From NCBI RefSeq assembly GCF_009193215.1, contig NZ_VYVA01000004.1, positions 62,001 through 126,000 on the forward strand: a stretch of DNA of 64,000 bases, in the 5' to 3' direction. The notes beneath the pieces are model-generated. The model saw only the letters and a list, made by a program, of their open reading frames with translations, made no database searches and was not told where the DNA came from. Source of the DNA: Flavicella marina (GTDB lineage Bacteria; Bacteroidota; Bacteroidia; Flavobacteriales; Flavobacteriaceae). Shown in pieces: positions 1-8,832 of the stretch (its first letter is position 1; the number at the start of each line of letters is the position of its first letter). Made by a program: the position numbers and the translations under genes.

Positions 1-433
1 TTTCTTTTTTGGTCATCCCTAAAATGGCTCCATTTAAAAAAACGTTTTCTTTTCCTGTCATTTCTGGGTGAAAGCCAGTCCCTACCTCAAGTAATGAAGC
101 AATTCTACCTTTTGATTTGATACTTCCTTTAGTAGGCCCCGTAACTTTAGACAAAATTTTTAATAAAGTCGATTTACCTGCACCATTTTTTCCTATGATC
201 CCTAAAACTTCGCCTCGATTCACTTCAAAATTAATATCCTTTAAAGCCCATACATATTCAGAATTCCCTTTTGAAGCTCTATCGTTACTTTCTCCTATTT
301 TCAAATACGGGTCTTCTTTACCTCGAATCTTTGCCCACCATCTATTTAAATCATGACTTATGGTTCCTGTACCAATTGTTCCTAGTCGATACTGCTTTGA
401 TAGATTTTCTATTTTTAAAATTACTTCTTCCAT
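1..433 (-). CDS. Polysaccharide ABC exporter, ATP-binding subunit (Wzt/KpsT-like), partial
   Basis: This is the N-terminal 144 codons of an ABC ATPase; the rest lies beyond the window start. A Walker A motif GKNGAGKST is at residues 81-89, preceded by the long N-terminal stretch typical of O-antigen and teichoic-acid exporters. The segment LLEVGTGFHPEMTGKENV after Walker A is characteristic of the Wzt/TagH/KpsT group. The ATG at 433 is one base after the stop of the permease gene upstream, so the two are translated as a pair. It probably energises export of a lipid-linked surface polysaccharide across the inner membrane. Whether a C-terminal carbohydrate-binding domain exists cannot be seen. 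Confidence 0.9.
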   Translation of the reverse strand, partial: MEEVILKIENLSKQYRLGTIGTGTISHDLNRWWAKIRGKEDPYLKIGESNDRASKGNSEYVWALKDINFEVNRGEVLGIIGKNGAGKSTLLKILSKVTGPTKGSIKSKGRIASLLEVGTGFHPEMTGKENVFLNGAILGMTKKE

Positions 434-434
434 C

Positions 435-1289
435 TTAAATCGTATCTATAAAACTTTTTTCCGTTTTGTTAAACACTAACATTCCAAAAATTAATACTAC
501 AAAAGAAATTCCAAGTACAGAAAAACTTGAAATTATCGTAACATCTCCAGTTCTTAAAACAATATTCCTAAATGATTCAATAACTGTTGTCATTGGATTG
601 TACGCAACGATCCACGCGTACTTTGGCATCGTTTTTTCTACAATTTCTAATGGATATACAACAGCAGATAAATACATCAACAATTGAACTCCAAATGACA
701 CCAAAAATGTCAAATCTCTATATTTTGTTACCATCGATGATATAATCATTCCTAAACCTAACCCAAGAAACCCCATCGATATTATCAAAATAGGTAAAAA
801 TAAAATTGCAATCGAAATTGAAAAAGACATTCCTTGAAATATAAAATAAGAATAAAACAAAAAGAAAATAGTTAATTGAATTCCAAATTTCAACAAATTA
901 GAAACGACAATCGATAAAGGCATAATTATTCTTGGGAAATAAACTTTACCAAAAATTGCTTCATTTTTCTTAAACGTATCAGAAGTCGAAACCAAACAAT
1001 CCTTAAAGTAATTCCAAGCTGTAATTCCAGCCAAATTAAATAAAAATGGAGGAACTCCGTTTGTTGGAATATTAGCTATCTTGTTAAACACTAGAGTGAA
1101 AATTATAGAAGTAAACAAGGGCTGAATTAAATACCATAAGGGTCCTAATATTGTTTGTTTGTATAGTGTGATTACATCTCTCTTTACAAACAGAAACAAC
1201 AAATCTCTATATGCCCAAATTTCCTTAAAATTAAAATCAAGCAATTTATTTTTTGGGGTTATTTCGAAAAGCCAATTGTTTTTACTCAT
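435..1289 (-). CDS. Polysaccharide ABC exporter, membrane permease (ABC-2 / Wzm-like)
   Basis: The product of about 284 residues is an ABC-2 type permease. It has an N-terminal cytoplasmic segment with the family signature around KRDVITLYKQTILGPLWYLI, followed by about six hydrophobic membrane spans. This is the usual length and layout of Wzm/KpsM/TagG subunits. The start is placed at the ATG at 1289, giving MSKNNWLFEI. An upstream in-frame ATG at 1322 would add eleven residues but gives a less typical N terminus. The ATPase partner begins one base after the stop. It should form the channel that flips a surface polysaccharide out of the cytoplasm. Confidence 0.9.
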   Translation of the reverse strand: MSKNNWLFEITPKNKLLDFNFKEIWAYRDLLFLFVKRDVITLYKQTILGPLWYLIQPLFTSIIFTLVFNKIANIPTNGVPPFLFNLAGITAWNYFKDCLVSTSDTFKKNEAIFGKVYFPRIIMPLSIVVSNLLKFGIQLTIFFLFYSYFIFQGMSFSISIAILFLPILIISMGFLGLGLGMIISSMVTKYRDLTFLVSFGVQLLMYLSAVVYPLEIVEKTMPKYAWIVAYNPMTTVIESFRNIVLRTGDVTIISSFSVLGISFVVLIFGMLVFNKTEKSFIDTI

Positions 1290-1364
1290 ACCTATCCCCG
1301 TAAAATTAAATAAACGAATCAAAAAAACACAAATAATTGGGGTATTATACTTGCGATTTTTCTT

Positions 1365-1778
1365 TTACAAAAAACTCTCGATAGCTAAATCATAGCTTTT
1401 TAAACCGAAACCTAAAATGACACCTTTTACACAAGGCGATAAATAAGAATGTTTTCTAAAATTTTCTCTTGCATGTGTATTTGAGATATGTACTTCTATA
1501 ACTGGAGTTTCAATTCCTTTTATAGCATCTGCTATAGCAACAGATGTATGTGTGTATGCACCAGCATTCAATACTATTCCATCAAACGAAAATCCTATCT
1601 CATGCAATTTATCTACCAACTCACCTTCATGATTTGATTGAAAATAAGTTAACGAAACTGTTTCAAATTTATTTGATAATTTCTCAAAATAATCTTCAAA
1701 GGTTGCCGAACCATAGATTTCAGGCTCTCTTTTTCCTAATAAATTTAAATTTGGGCCGTTAAGTACTAGAATTTTCAT
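1365..1778 (-). CDS. aroQ: 3-dehydroquinate dehydratase, type II
   Basis: AroQ converts 3-dehydroquinate to 3-dehydroshikimate in the shikimate pathway. The 137-residue length is usual for the type II dodecameric enzyme. The N terminus NGPNLNLLGKREPEIYG carries the flexible-loop arginine and the catalytic tyrosine. The motifs NAGAYTHTSVAI and VEVHISN (with the histidine) and RENFRKHSYLS follow in the expected order. The gene stands alone behind its own promoter (1800-1828). Another shikimate gene, aroE, is at 26.7 kb, so the pathway is dispersed. The call is secure. Confidence 0.97.
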   Translation of the reverse strand: MKILVLNGPNLNLLGKREPEIYGSATFEDYFEKLSNKFETVSLTYFQSNHEGELVDKLHEIGFSFDGIVLNAGAYTHTSVAIADAIKGIETPVIEVHISNTHARENFRKHSYLSPCVKGVILGFGLKSYDLAIESFL

Positions 1779-1799
1779 GATTTCAATCTATATAAAAAA

Positions 1800-1828
1800 C
1801 AAAAATAAGAATGTTATCGAATTAACAA
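1800..1828 (-). promoter_or_regulatory. Bacteroidetes-type promoter of aroQ
   Basis: Read on the minus strand, TTG (1828-1826) is followed by an 18-base spacer and TATTTTTG (1807-1800). This matches the known Bacteroidetes vegetative consensus TTG-N17-23-TAnnTTTG. It lies about 20 bases upstream of the aroQ ATG. Confidence 0.65.
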
Positions 1829-1904
1829 TGACTATTTTCAATTTTCTTAGAAAACTCGCCTCTTTAAATCATATATCTTTATACTTTTTAATACCTTTAC
1901 TCGC

Positions 1905-2807
1905 ATGAAATGGTTGCAATTTTTAAACGATTACAAACTTTATTTACAAATTGAAAGAAGCATGTCTTTCAATACAATTGACAGCTATAGTCGAGACATT
2001 AAAAAACTCATTAATTACCTGGAAGACAATAGTATTATTGTAACCCCTGAACAGATTGACAAAGAAATCATACTACAGTTTATTTACGAAACTGCTAAAA
2101 GCAGCAACCCTAAATCGCAAGCTAGACTCTTATCTGGATTGCGTAATTTTTTTGATTATTTGATTTTTGAAAAATATCGCGATGACAACCCAACAGAATT
2201 GATTGAGACCCCAAAAACAGGTAGAAAACTTCCAGACACTTTATCTCAAGTAGAAATTGACATGCTCATTGATAGTATCAATTTAAGTCATCCACAAGGT
2301 GAACGCAATAAAACAATGTTAGAAACACTGTATAGCTGTGGTTTTCGTGTAAGTGAACTCATCACACTGCAAATTTCTGATCTGTTTTTTGATGAAGGTT
2401 TTATACGAGTAACTGGGAAAGGAGACAAACAACGCTTTGTTCCATTAAGTTTAGATACTCAGAACTTGATCACAAATTACATCAAATACATCCGTTGTCA
2501 TGACACACCCCAAAAAGGTTTCGAAGATACTTTGTTTTTAAACAGACGAGGCAAAATGTTAACGCGAAATATGATTTTCACGATCATCAAAAACCTTGCG
2601 CAAGAAGCTGGTATTCAAAAAAAAATTAGCCCACATACATTTCGACATTCCTTCGCTACACATTTGTTAGAAAATGGCGCTGACTTAAGGGCAATTCAAC
2701 AAATGCTAGGGCATGAAAGCATTACTACAACAGAAATTTACATGCATTTAGACAAAAGCCACTTAAAAAGTGTCGTGGAAAAATTCCATCCCAGAAGTTC
2801 ATTCTAA
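1905..2807 (+). CDS. xerD: Site-specific tyrosine recombinase XerD
   Basis: XerC/D recombinases resolve chromosome dimers at dif next to FtsK at the septum. The 300-residue protein has an N-terminal SAM-like core-binding domain (about residues 1-90) and a C-terminal catalytic domain. Visible active-site elements are the arginine in SCGFRVSEL, the HTFRHSFATHLL box, LGHESITTTEIYMHL with the second histidine, and the nucleophilic tyrosine. The sequence is full-length with no sign of integron or phage association, so a housekeeping Xer is most likely. XerC versus XerD cannot be settled from sequence alone. Its stop codon overlaps that of the convergent lpxK gene by four bases. Confidence 0.9.
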   Translation: MKWLQFLNDYKLYLQIERSMSFNTIDSYSRDIKKLINYLEDNSIIVTPEQIDKEIILQFIYETAKSSNPKSQARLLSGLRNFFDYLIFEKYRDDNPTELIETPKTGRKLPDTLSQVEIDMLIDSINLSHPQGERNKTMLETLYSCGFRVSELITLQISDLFFDEGFIRVTGKGDKQRFVPLSLDTQNLITNYIKYIRCHDTPQKGFEDTLFLNRRGKMLTRNMIFTIIKNLAQEAGIQKKISPHTFRHSFATHLLENGADLRAIQQMLGHESITTTEIYMHLDKSHLKSVVEKFHPRSSF

Positions 2808-3844
2808 TTTTTGATACTTTGCTTTACAAAAGCATCAAATTCTTTATTTGAAAAAATCGAAGTTTTAATACCTAATGCGTACAAATTCTCTACACTATCA
2901 GACAAACGTGTAAAATCTTTTTCAGTTGTAAGAATTATCTTGTTATCAGTCTCAATCTCCTTATAAATGTTTTTTATATTTCTTATATCCGTCTCTTCAA
3001 AATGATGGTGATCAGGAAACTCAACATGTTTAAAAGAAATATTCTTTGACCTTAAGAAATCCAACAATGGTTTGGGTTTCGCAATACCTGTAACCAATAC
3101 AACTTCATAATTAACCAAGTCACCTACTCTTATTGTATTGCTGTTAGAGTTTACCACATCATCATATTCAATACTACTAAAAAACACTTGTTGCTTCTTA
3201 TTTGGTTTGATTTCATTGACAATCGATAGTTGTTGCTCATTGGTTAAATCAGCAGGGCATTTCGTTACCACAATAGCATGTGCCCTATTTACTCCAAATC
3301 GAGACTCGCGTAACTCTCCAGTAGGCAATACAAAATCTTTCGTAAACCTATTGTCATATCCAGTTAGTAAAGTATAAAAACTTGCTTTTACTTTTCTATG
3401 TTGATACGCATCATCCAATAAAATCAAATCAATTGAAGCATCTAATGCTAGTAGTTTTTTTATACCGTTAGTCCTATCCGCGTCAACCGCAACAAGAATG
3501 TTTTTAAATTTTTGAGAATATTGAAAAGGCTCGTCTCCAATATCTTCAACTTTTGTCGTTTCATTTGCCAACACAAAACCTTTGGTTTTCCTTTTATACC
3601 CCCTACTCAAAACAGCAATACGATAGTCTTTTTCTAACAAACGAATCAAATATTCTATTTGCGGTGTTTTACCTGTTCCTCCCACACTCAAATTACCCAC
3701 AGCAATCACAGGAATATCAAAACTCGTTTGCTTAAAAACACCTAAATCAAAAAACACATTCCTAACAGCCACTACCAATGCGTAAAGTACAGAAAAAGGA
3801 AAAAGTAGGTATCGAAGAAATTTTATGAATGTTTTCTGAAACAT
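2804..3844 (-). CDS. lpxK: Tetraacyldisaccharide 4'-kinase
   Basis: LpxK phosphorylates the 4' position of the lipid A disaccharide precursor at the inner membrane. The 346-residue protein begins with a hydrophobic membrane anchor (about residues 8-30). A P-loop segment GNLSVGGTGKTPQIEYLI follows, the diagnostic LpxK motif. LSRGYKRKTKGF, DEPFQ and LDDAYQHRKV are also family signatures. Length is typical. The presence of the gene shows that the organism makes lipid A. The stop overlaps that of xerD in the 4-base CTAA. Confidence 0.95.
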   Translation of the reverse strand: MFQKTFIKFLRYLLFPFSVLYALVVAVRNVFFDLGVFKQTSFDIPVIAVGNLSVGGTGKTPQIEYLIRLLEKDYRIAVLSRGYKRKTKGFVLANETTKVEDIGDEPFQYSQKFKNILVAVDADRTNGIKKLLALDASIDLILLDDAYQHRKVKASFYTLLTGYDNRFTKDFVLPTGELRESRFGVNRAHAIVVTKCPADLTNEQQLSIVNEIKPNKKQQVFFSSIEYDDVVNSNSNTIRVGDLVNYEVVLVTGIAKPKPLLDFLRSKNISFKHVEFPDHHHFEETDIRNIKNIYKEIETDNKIILTTEKDFTRLSDSVENLYALGIKTSIFSNKEFDAFVKQSIKN

Positions 3845-3875
3845 AGATTGCTTGCGTTTGTCTAAATTATTCTCA

Positions 3876-3883
3876 CAAAAGTA
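3876..3883 (-). promoter_or_regulatory. Candidate -7 element for lpxK
   Basis: TACTTTTG on the minus strand matches TAnnTTTG and lies about 30 bases upstream of the lpxK ATG. No TTG at the right distance was seen, so only the -7 half is supported. Confidence 0.4.
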
Positions 3884-3958
3884 ATCAAATATCTCTTGCT
3901 CATTCTAAAAAGAATCCAACTCTTTTTTTTACATTTGATTTCAAAATTTATGCAAAAT

Positions 3959-5056
3959 ATGACTACAATAAGAGATATTGCCAATAGCATTGAAAAATTA
4001 GCTCCATTAAATTATGCAGAGGGTTTCGATAATGTCGGACTGTTGGTAGGAGACTACAAAACCGAAGTAACTGGAGTTTTGGTTACGCTAGATACTTTAG
4101 AGAATGTAGTTGATGAAGCAATTGAAAAAAACTGCAATCTTATTGTAAGCTTTCACCCTATAGTTTTTTCAGGTTTAAAGAAAATCAATGGATCAAACTA
4201 TGTAGAAAGGGTCGTAATTAAGGCTATAAAAAGCAACATTGCAATATACACTATGCACACTGCATTAGACAATTCTTTCAATGGTGTTAATGCAAAAATT
4301 TGTGATGTACTGGGGCTTTCGAATAAACACATCTTAATTCCTCAAAAAAACACAATAAAAAAATTATTGACTTATGTACCCATAGAAAATGCTGACAGAT
4401 TGAGAAAAGCAATGTTTGCGAAAGGTGCTGGAAAAATCGGTAAATACGATAATTGCAGCTTTAACGTGGCTGGATTTGGAACCTATAGAGGTGGTGAAGA
4501 CTCTAACCCTACTATCGGAACTAAAGGTGTTTTACATACCGAAAAGGAGATTATTATCGGAGTTATTTTTGAAAAACATTTGGAAGGAGCCATTTTAAAA
4601 GCAATGTTTGACAACCATCCCTATGAAGAAGTAGCTTATGAAATAACAACCATTGAAAACAAACACCAACAAATCGGTATGGGAATGATCGGAGAATTCG
4701 AAAACGAAATGAAAGAAACCGATTTTTTAAATTTTGTAAAAAAGACTTTACACACAGATTGCATAAGACATTCTAAGCTATCAGGTAAAAAAATAAAGAA
4801 AGTAGCTGTTCTCGGTGGATCAGGAAGTTTTGCTATTGAAGACGCAAAAAGAGCTGGCGCTGATGCTTTTATCTCAGCAGACTTTAAATACCATGAATTC
4901 TATAAAGCTGAAAATCAGCTACTAATAACCGATGTAGGACATTACGAATCAGAACAATTCACAAAAAACCTATTAGTCGATTATCTTACAGAAAAATTTA
5001 CTAATTTTGCAATCATTTTATCAGATAAAATTACGAATCCTATTTATTATATATAG
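3959..5056 (+). CDS. Nif3-like dinuclear metal-centre protein (GTP cyclohydrolase I type 2 family)
   Basis: This protein of about 365 residues belongs to the conserved Nif3/YbgI family, toroidal hexamers binding two metal ions. Its biological reaction is not firmly known. The N-terminal half has EGFDNVGLLVGD and VSFHPIVFSGLKK. The C-terminal half has SADFKYHEFYKA and TDVGHYESEQF, which supply the histidine and glutamate metal ligands. Between them is an inserted PII/CutA-like domain (about 110-250), as in long family members. Of several in-frame starts, the ATG at 3959 gives the usual MTTIRDI beginning; an ATG at 3950 is also possible. The next gene starts two bases after the stop. Confidence 0.92.
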   Translation: MTTIRDIANSIEKLAPLNYAEGFDNVGLLVGDYKTEVTGVLVTLDTLENVVDEAIEKNCNLIVSFHPIVFSGLKKINGSNYVERVVIKAIKSNIAIYTMHTALDNSFNGVNAKICDVLGLSNKHILIPQKNTIKKLLTYVPIENADRLRKAMFAKGAGKIGKYDNCSFNVAGFGTYRGGEDSNPTIGTKGVLHTEKEIIIGVIFEKHLEGAILKAMFDNHPYEEVAYEITTIENKHQQIGMGMIGEFENEMKETDFLNFVKKTLHTDCIRHSKLSGKKIKKVAVLGGSGSFAIEDAKRAGADAFISADFKYHEFYKAENQLLITDVGHYESEQFTKNLLVDYLTEKFTNFAIILSDKITNPIYYI

Positions 5057-5058
5057 TC

Positions 5059-5832
5059 ATGGCTAAGAGCAAAGAACTAACCGTTGAAGAAAAATTAAGA
5101 TCACTATACAGATTACAATTGATTGATTCAAGAATCGATACAATTAGAAGTGTACGTGGTGAATTACCATTAGAAATTGAGGATTTAGAAGATGAAGTTG
5201 CTGGTCTTAAAACTAGAGTTTCTAAATTAACGGAAGATGTTGCAAATTACGAAGCAGACATCGCTGCTAAAAAAATAGCAATCGAAGAAGCGAAAGCAGC
5301 TGCGAAAAAATACGAAAAACAACAAGAGTCAGTTCGTAATAACCGTGAGTTTGATTCTTTGTCAAAAGAAATTGAATTTCAAGGATTAGAAGTTGAATTA
5401 GCTGAAAAAAGAATCAAAGAATTCAAGGCTAAAATCGAGCAAAAGAACGAAATCATCTCTAATACAACTGAGAAATTAGATAGACAACAATCTCATTTAG
5501 ATCATAAAAAAGCTGAATTAGATGCGATCGCTAAAGAAACTGAAAAAGAAGAAGAAACGATGAACAATCTTTCTGCTGAATTGTCAGAAAAAATTGACGA
5601 GCATTTATTAAAAGCTTACAAAAGAATTCGTTCTAATGTCAAGAATGGTTTGGCTGTTGTATCTATTGAAAGAGGTGCTGCTGGAGGATCTTTCTTTACA
5701 ATTCCACCACAAGTACAAATAGAAATTGCTTCTCGCAAAAAAATCACTATTGACGAATATAGTGGTAGAATTTTAGTTGATTCTGCATTGGCCGATGAAG
5801 AGCAACAAGCACTTGCTGACGTTTTATCTTAA
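5059..5832 (+). CDS. Coiled-coil protein of the C4-type zinc-ribbon family, cysteines lost
   Basis: This 257-residue acidic protein is mostly a long coiled coil (about residues 20-190), followed by a C-terminal segment of the zf-RING_7 / CT398-like family. Relatives often sit beside Nif3 genes, as here. In canonical members the C-terminal ribbon reads ACGGC and CEYCGR. Here the same positions are AAGGS (207-211) and DEYSGR (232-237), so all four metal-binding cysteines are replaced and no zinc site remains. The rest of the fold (IPPQVQIEIASRKKI) is preserved. It is probably cotranscribed with the Nif3 gene. Function is unknown; a role as an RNA- or protein-binding scaffold is only a guess. 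Confidence 0.88.
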   Translation: MAKSKELTVEEKLRSLYRLQLIDSRIDTIRSVRGELPLEIEDLEDEVAGLKTRVSKLTEDVANYEADIAAKKIAIEEAKAAAKKYEKQQESVRNNREFDSLSKEIEFQGLEVELAEKRIKEFKAKIEQKNEIISNTTEKLDRQQSHLDHKKAELDAIAKETEKEEETMNNLSAELSEKIDEHLLKAYKRIRSNVKNGLAVVSIERGAAGGSFFTIPPQVQIEIASRKKITIDEYSGRILVDSALADEEQQALADVLS

Positions 5833-5850
5833 GCATTTATAATTAAATAT

Positions 5851-5884
5851 AAAAAAGGCTAGCAATTATTTGCTAGCCTTTTTT
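5851..5884 (+). terminator. Rho-independent terminator after the Nif3 operon
   Basis: A perfect 9-bp stem GGCTAGCAA/TTGCTAGCC with a TTAT loop is flanked by A6 and T6, so it could work in both directions. It lies 18 bases after the stop of the coiled-coil gene. Confidence 0.85.
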
Positions 5885-5916
5885 ATTTATATCAATTACT
5901 CATGAAGTTAAAAGTA

Positions 5917-5947
5917 AAACCCGATAACATTAATTGTTATCGGGTTT
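5917..5947 (-). terminator. Rho-independent terminator of dnaB
   Basis: A 13-bp perfect stem (AAACCCGATAACA and its complement) with a TTAAT loop lies 19 bases beyond the dnaB stop. Read on the minus strand it is followed by TTTTACTTTT. Confidence 0.8.
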
Positions 5948-5966
5948 GTTATTTATTTCATATCCT

Positions 5967-7484
5967 TTAAAAAGGCATTCCGTCATCTTCAGGTGCTCCG
6001 AAGGCATCTTCTGCACTTGGAAAATTGTTCGATGATATTTCTTGATTGAAATCATTCATCTTGGATTGGAATTCATTTCCGAATCCTTCTTCTAAATCAG
6101 AGAATCTAGCTAAGTGTCCTGTAAACTTCAATCGAATATTTTCTAAACCACCATTTCTATGTTTGGCAACAATAAACTCTCCTTGCCCTTCACATGGTGA
6201 ATGATCATCATCATCCCACTCTGTAATACCATAATATTCTGGACGGAAAATAAACGATACAATATCGGCATCTTGCTCAATCGCACCAGATTCACGTAAA
6301 TCAGAAAGCAAAGGTCTTTTTGAACCGCCACGTGTTTCAACCGCACGAGACAATTGTGATAAAGCAATTACGGGAATATTCAATTCTTTTGCCAAAGCCT
6401 TTAAGTTTCGAGATATTGTTGAAATCTCTTGCTCACGATTTCCATTTGTTGCTCCACCAGCAGTCATTAATTGCAAATAATCAATTACAATAATCTTTAT
6501 ACCGTGTTGCGAAGCCAAACGTCTTGCTTTTGCACGCAAATCGAAAATTGACAACGAAGGTGTATCGTCTATAAAAATTGGAGCATCTGTTAAATTTTTA
6601 ACCTTTACATTCAATTGCTCCCACTCATGAGGCTCTAAATTTCCTTTACGTAGTTTTTCTGATGTCAACCCTGTTTCACTCGAAATCATACGAGTAATCA
6701 ATTGTACAGAAGACATCTCTAAAGAAAATAAGGCTACCGGATGATTGAAATCAATGGCCATGTTTTTTGCCATAGAAATTACAAAAGCTGTTTTACCCAT
6801 ACCCGGACGTGCAGCGATAATAATCAAATCCGAAGGCTGCCAACCAGAAGTCAAAGCATCTAATTTAGTAAAACCGGTCTCTAAACCACTCATACCCTCT
6901 TGGTTCCCTATTTCTTGAATCTTATTCACAGCTTGCTTCACAAGGTCCTTAGCACTCTCAGAACTTTTTTTCAAGTTCCCTTGAGTAACTTCAAACAATT
7001 TTGATTCTGCTTCATCTAGCAAATCAAAAACATCAGCTGTCTCATCATAAGATTGTTCAATAATTTCGCTAGAAATACTAATTAGTTTCCTTTGAATATA
7101 TTTTTGAATAATAATACGAGCATGAAATTCAATATGTGCCGAAGATGCTACTTTTTGCGTCAAGCCAATTAAATAAAAATCGCCTCCAGCAAAATCAAGT
7201 TTTCCGTTTTTACGCAATTGATTCGAAACGGTTAACAAATCGGTAGGTTCTGAATTTTGGAACAACGTGTAAATAGCATCATATATTTCTTTATGAGCCT
7301 CTTTGTAAAAAGCATCAGCATGTAAAATATCAATTACATCATCAATACCTTTTTTATCAATCATCATAGCTCCCAACACAGCTTCTTCTAAATCTAATGC
7401 TTGGGGTGGGATTTTTCCTTTTTCTAAGTTGATAATTCTACTTTTATCAACTTTTTGTCCTTTCACAGTGCGTGGTTGTTCCAT
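5967..7484 (-). CDS. dnaB: Replicative DNA helicase DnaB
   Basis: DnaB is the hexameric helicase that unwinds the replication fork. The 505-residue protein has the N-terminal domain (about 25-130, starting PPQALDLEEAVLGAMM) and the RecA-like C-terminal domain. Walker A is RPGMGKTAF, Walker B is IIVIDYLQLM, and the DnaB-specific segments LSQLSRAVE and LSDLRESGAIEQDAD are present. There is no intein. The acidic, Asn/Gly-rich tail ending in DDGMPF is typical of Bacteroidetes. The gene stands alone between its own terminator and a 224-base promoter region shared with the divergent DUF3810 gene. Confidence 0.97.
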   Translation of the reverse strand: MEQPRTVKGQKVDKSRIINLEKGKIPPQALDLEEAVLGAMMIDKKGIDDVIDILHADAFYKEAHKEIYDAIYTLFQNSEPTDLLTVSNQLRKNGKLDFAGGDFYLIGLTQKVASSAHIEFHARIIIQKYIQRKLISISSEIIEQSYDETADVFDLLDEAESKLFEVTQGNLKKSSESAKDLVKQAVNKIQEIGNQEGMSGLETGFTKLDALTSGWQPSDLIIIAARPGMGKTAFVISMAKNMAIDFNHPVALFSLEMSSVQLITRMISSETGLTSEKLRKGNLEPHEWEQLNVKVKNLTDAPIFIDDTPSLSIFDLRAKARRLASQHGIKIIVIDYLQLMTAGGATNGNREQEISTISRNLKALAKELNIPVIALSQLSRAVETRGGSKRPLLSDLRESGAIEQDADIVSFIFRPEYYGITEWDDDDHSPCEGQGEFIVAKHRNGGLENIRLKFTGHLARFSDLEEGFGNEFQSKMNDFNQEISSNNFPSAEDAFGAPEDDGMPF

Positions 7485-7708
7485 ACCAACAAAATTAAAT
7501 TATTAATTCAATTTTTTATTAATTTCAACACTTTTATTTGTACACATGGCTGTTTACAAAAAGCTTTATTTGTTGATAACATTTTTTTTAAACTTAAAAT
7601 TATGGTTGGTTGTAAATAGATTAGGCATTATTTTTTTTAAAACAGAACACAAATTTTAACGTATTTTAGTACCACAATTTTCAACAATAACCAGGAGAAC
7701 AAATTACT

Positions 7709-8770
7709 ATGAAAGATGATTTATTAGCAAAATATCTTACCCTATTCTTAGTCTTTCAAATACTTTTTGTTCAAGTGATTTCTAGGTTTCCGCTAACAAT
7801 AGAAAAATTTTACTCGAACGGTATCTATAAAATAATTGCTGGTTTTTACAGAATCGCTACAAGTTATATTCCTTTTAGTATTGGTGACATCCTTTATTTT
7901 ATTTTCATTTTAATTGCAATCAAGTTTATCTACATAGTTTTTAGAGACAAACTTTCAGAAATTCGTTCCTACCTTTTAGCTATTGGTGGTGCAATTTCTG
8001 TACTTTATTTTTTCTTTTATGGAAGCTGGGGTTTAAACTATTACCGCTTGCCACTTGCCGAAAGATTGCAAATAGAACAAACAAACTACACAACCGAAGA
8101 ACTTTCAAATTACACCAAACAAACAATACATGACATCAATAAACTACACATAAAATTAACATCAAATGATAGTGTTAGTTTTGAAGTCCCTTATTCAAAA
8201 AAAGAAATTTTAAAAAAAACGAAATTAGGATATGATCAAATTTCCAAAAAACATCCCTTTTTAAAATATAGACACCCATCCATCAAAAGCTCCCTTTTAA
8301 GTACGCCTCTTACCTATATGGGCTTTTCAGGATATCTAAATCCATTCACAGGTGAAGCACAAGTAAATTCAAAACCACCTAAATTCTCATTACTATTTAC
8401 TGCTAGTCATGAAATTGCACATCAACTAGGTTATGCCGCAGAAAATGAAGCGAATTTTATCGGATACTTGGCCTCTACATCACACCCCGATCCCTATTTT
8501 CAACTATCTGGTAAAATGGTTGCTGCAAGATATTTACTAGCAGAATTACACAAACGTGATGTTAATGAATATCAAAAAATCTCAAAAACGATCAACTATG
8601 GTATTCTAAAAAAGTTTAAAGAAAGTAGAGAATTTTGGAATCAATATGAAAACCCCTTCGAGCCCTACTTTAAAAAAAGCTACAACGTATATCTAAAAGC
8701 CAACAAACAAAAATCCGGAATCAAAAGTTATAATTATATGGTGGATTTGCTGTTGCATTACAAAGAATAA
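7709..8770 (+). CDS. DUF3810 family membrane protein with HExxH metallopeptidase-like motif
   Basis: The 353-residue protein has three N-terminal hydrophobic spans (about residues 8-25, 45-75 and 88-108) and then a soluble domain. The domain carries ASHEIAHQLGY, an HExxH zinc-protease-like motif, followed by AENEANFIGYL, where a downstream glutamate could be the third ligand. This matches the DUF3810 family of Bacteroidetes, whose substrate is unknown. The start is supported by an unusually good AGGAG-type ribosome binding site at about 7693 for a genome that mostly lacks them. A membrane-bound zinc peptidase facing the periplasm is an inference from the motif. Confidence 0.88.
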   Translation: MKDDLLAKYLTLFLVFQILFVQVISRFPLTIEKFYSNGIYKIIAGFYRIATSYIPFSIGDILYFIFILIAIKFIYIVFRDKLSEIRSYLLAIGGAISVLYFFFYGSWGLNYYRLPLAERLQIEQTNYTTEELSNYTKQTIHDINKLHIKLTSNDSVSFEVPYSKKEILKKTKLGYDQISKKHPFLKYRHPSIKSSLLSTPLTYMGFSGYLNPFTGEAQVNSKPPKFSLLFTASHEIAHQLGYAAENEANFIGYLASTSHPDPYFQLSGKMVAARYLLAELHKRDVNEYQKISKTINYGILKKFKESREFWNQYENPFEPYFKKSYNVYLKANKQKSGIKSYNYMVDLLLHYKE

Positions 8771-8809
8771 GATTTCCACTATAGTTACTTTTAGAAACAA
8801 GTAAAACCT

Positions 8810-8817
8810 TATTTTTG
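8810..8817 (+). promoter_or_regulatory. Candidate -7 element for the TrmH-family gene
   Basis: TATTTTTG matches TAnnTTTG and lies 15 bases upstream of the ATG at 8833, implying a very short leader. No convincing -33 TTG was found. Confidence 0.4.
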
Positions 8818-8832
8818 CCTAAAATCATTGAA

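Noticed and set aside
1905-2807. xerD as a mobile-element integrase.
   Set aside because: No attachment-site repeats, tRNA or phage-like genes are near, and the protein has the length and motifs of a housekeeping Xer recombinase.
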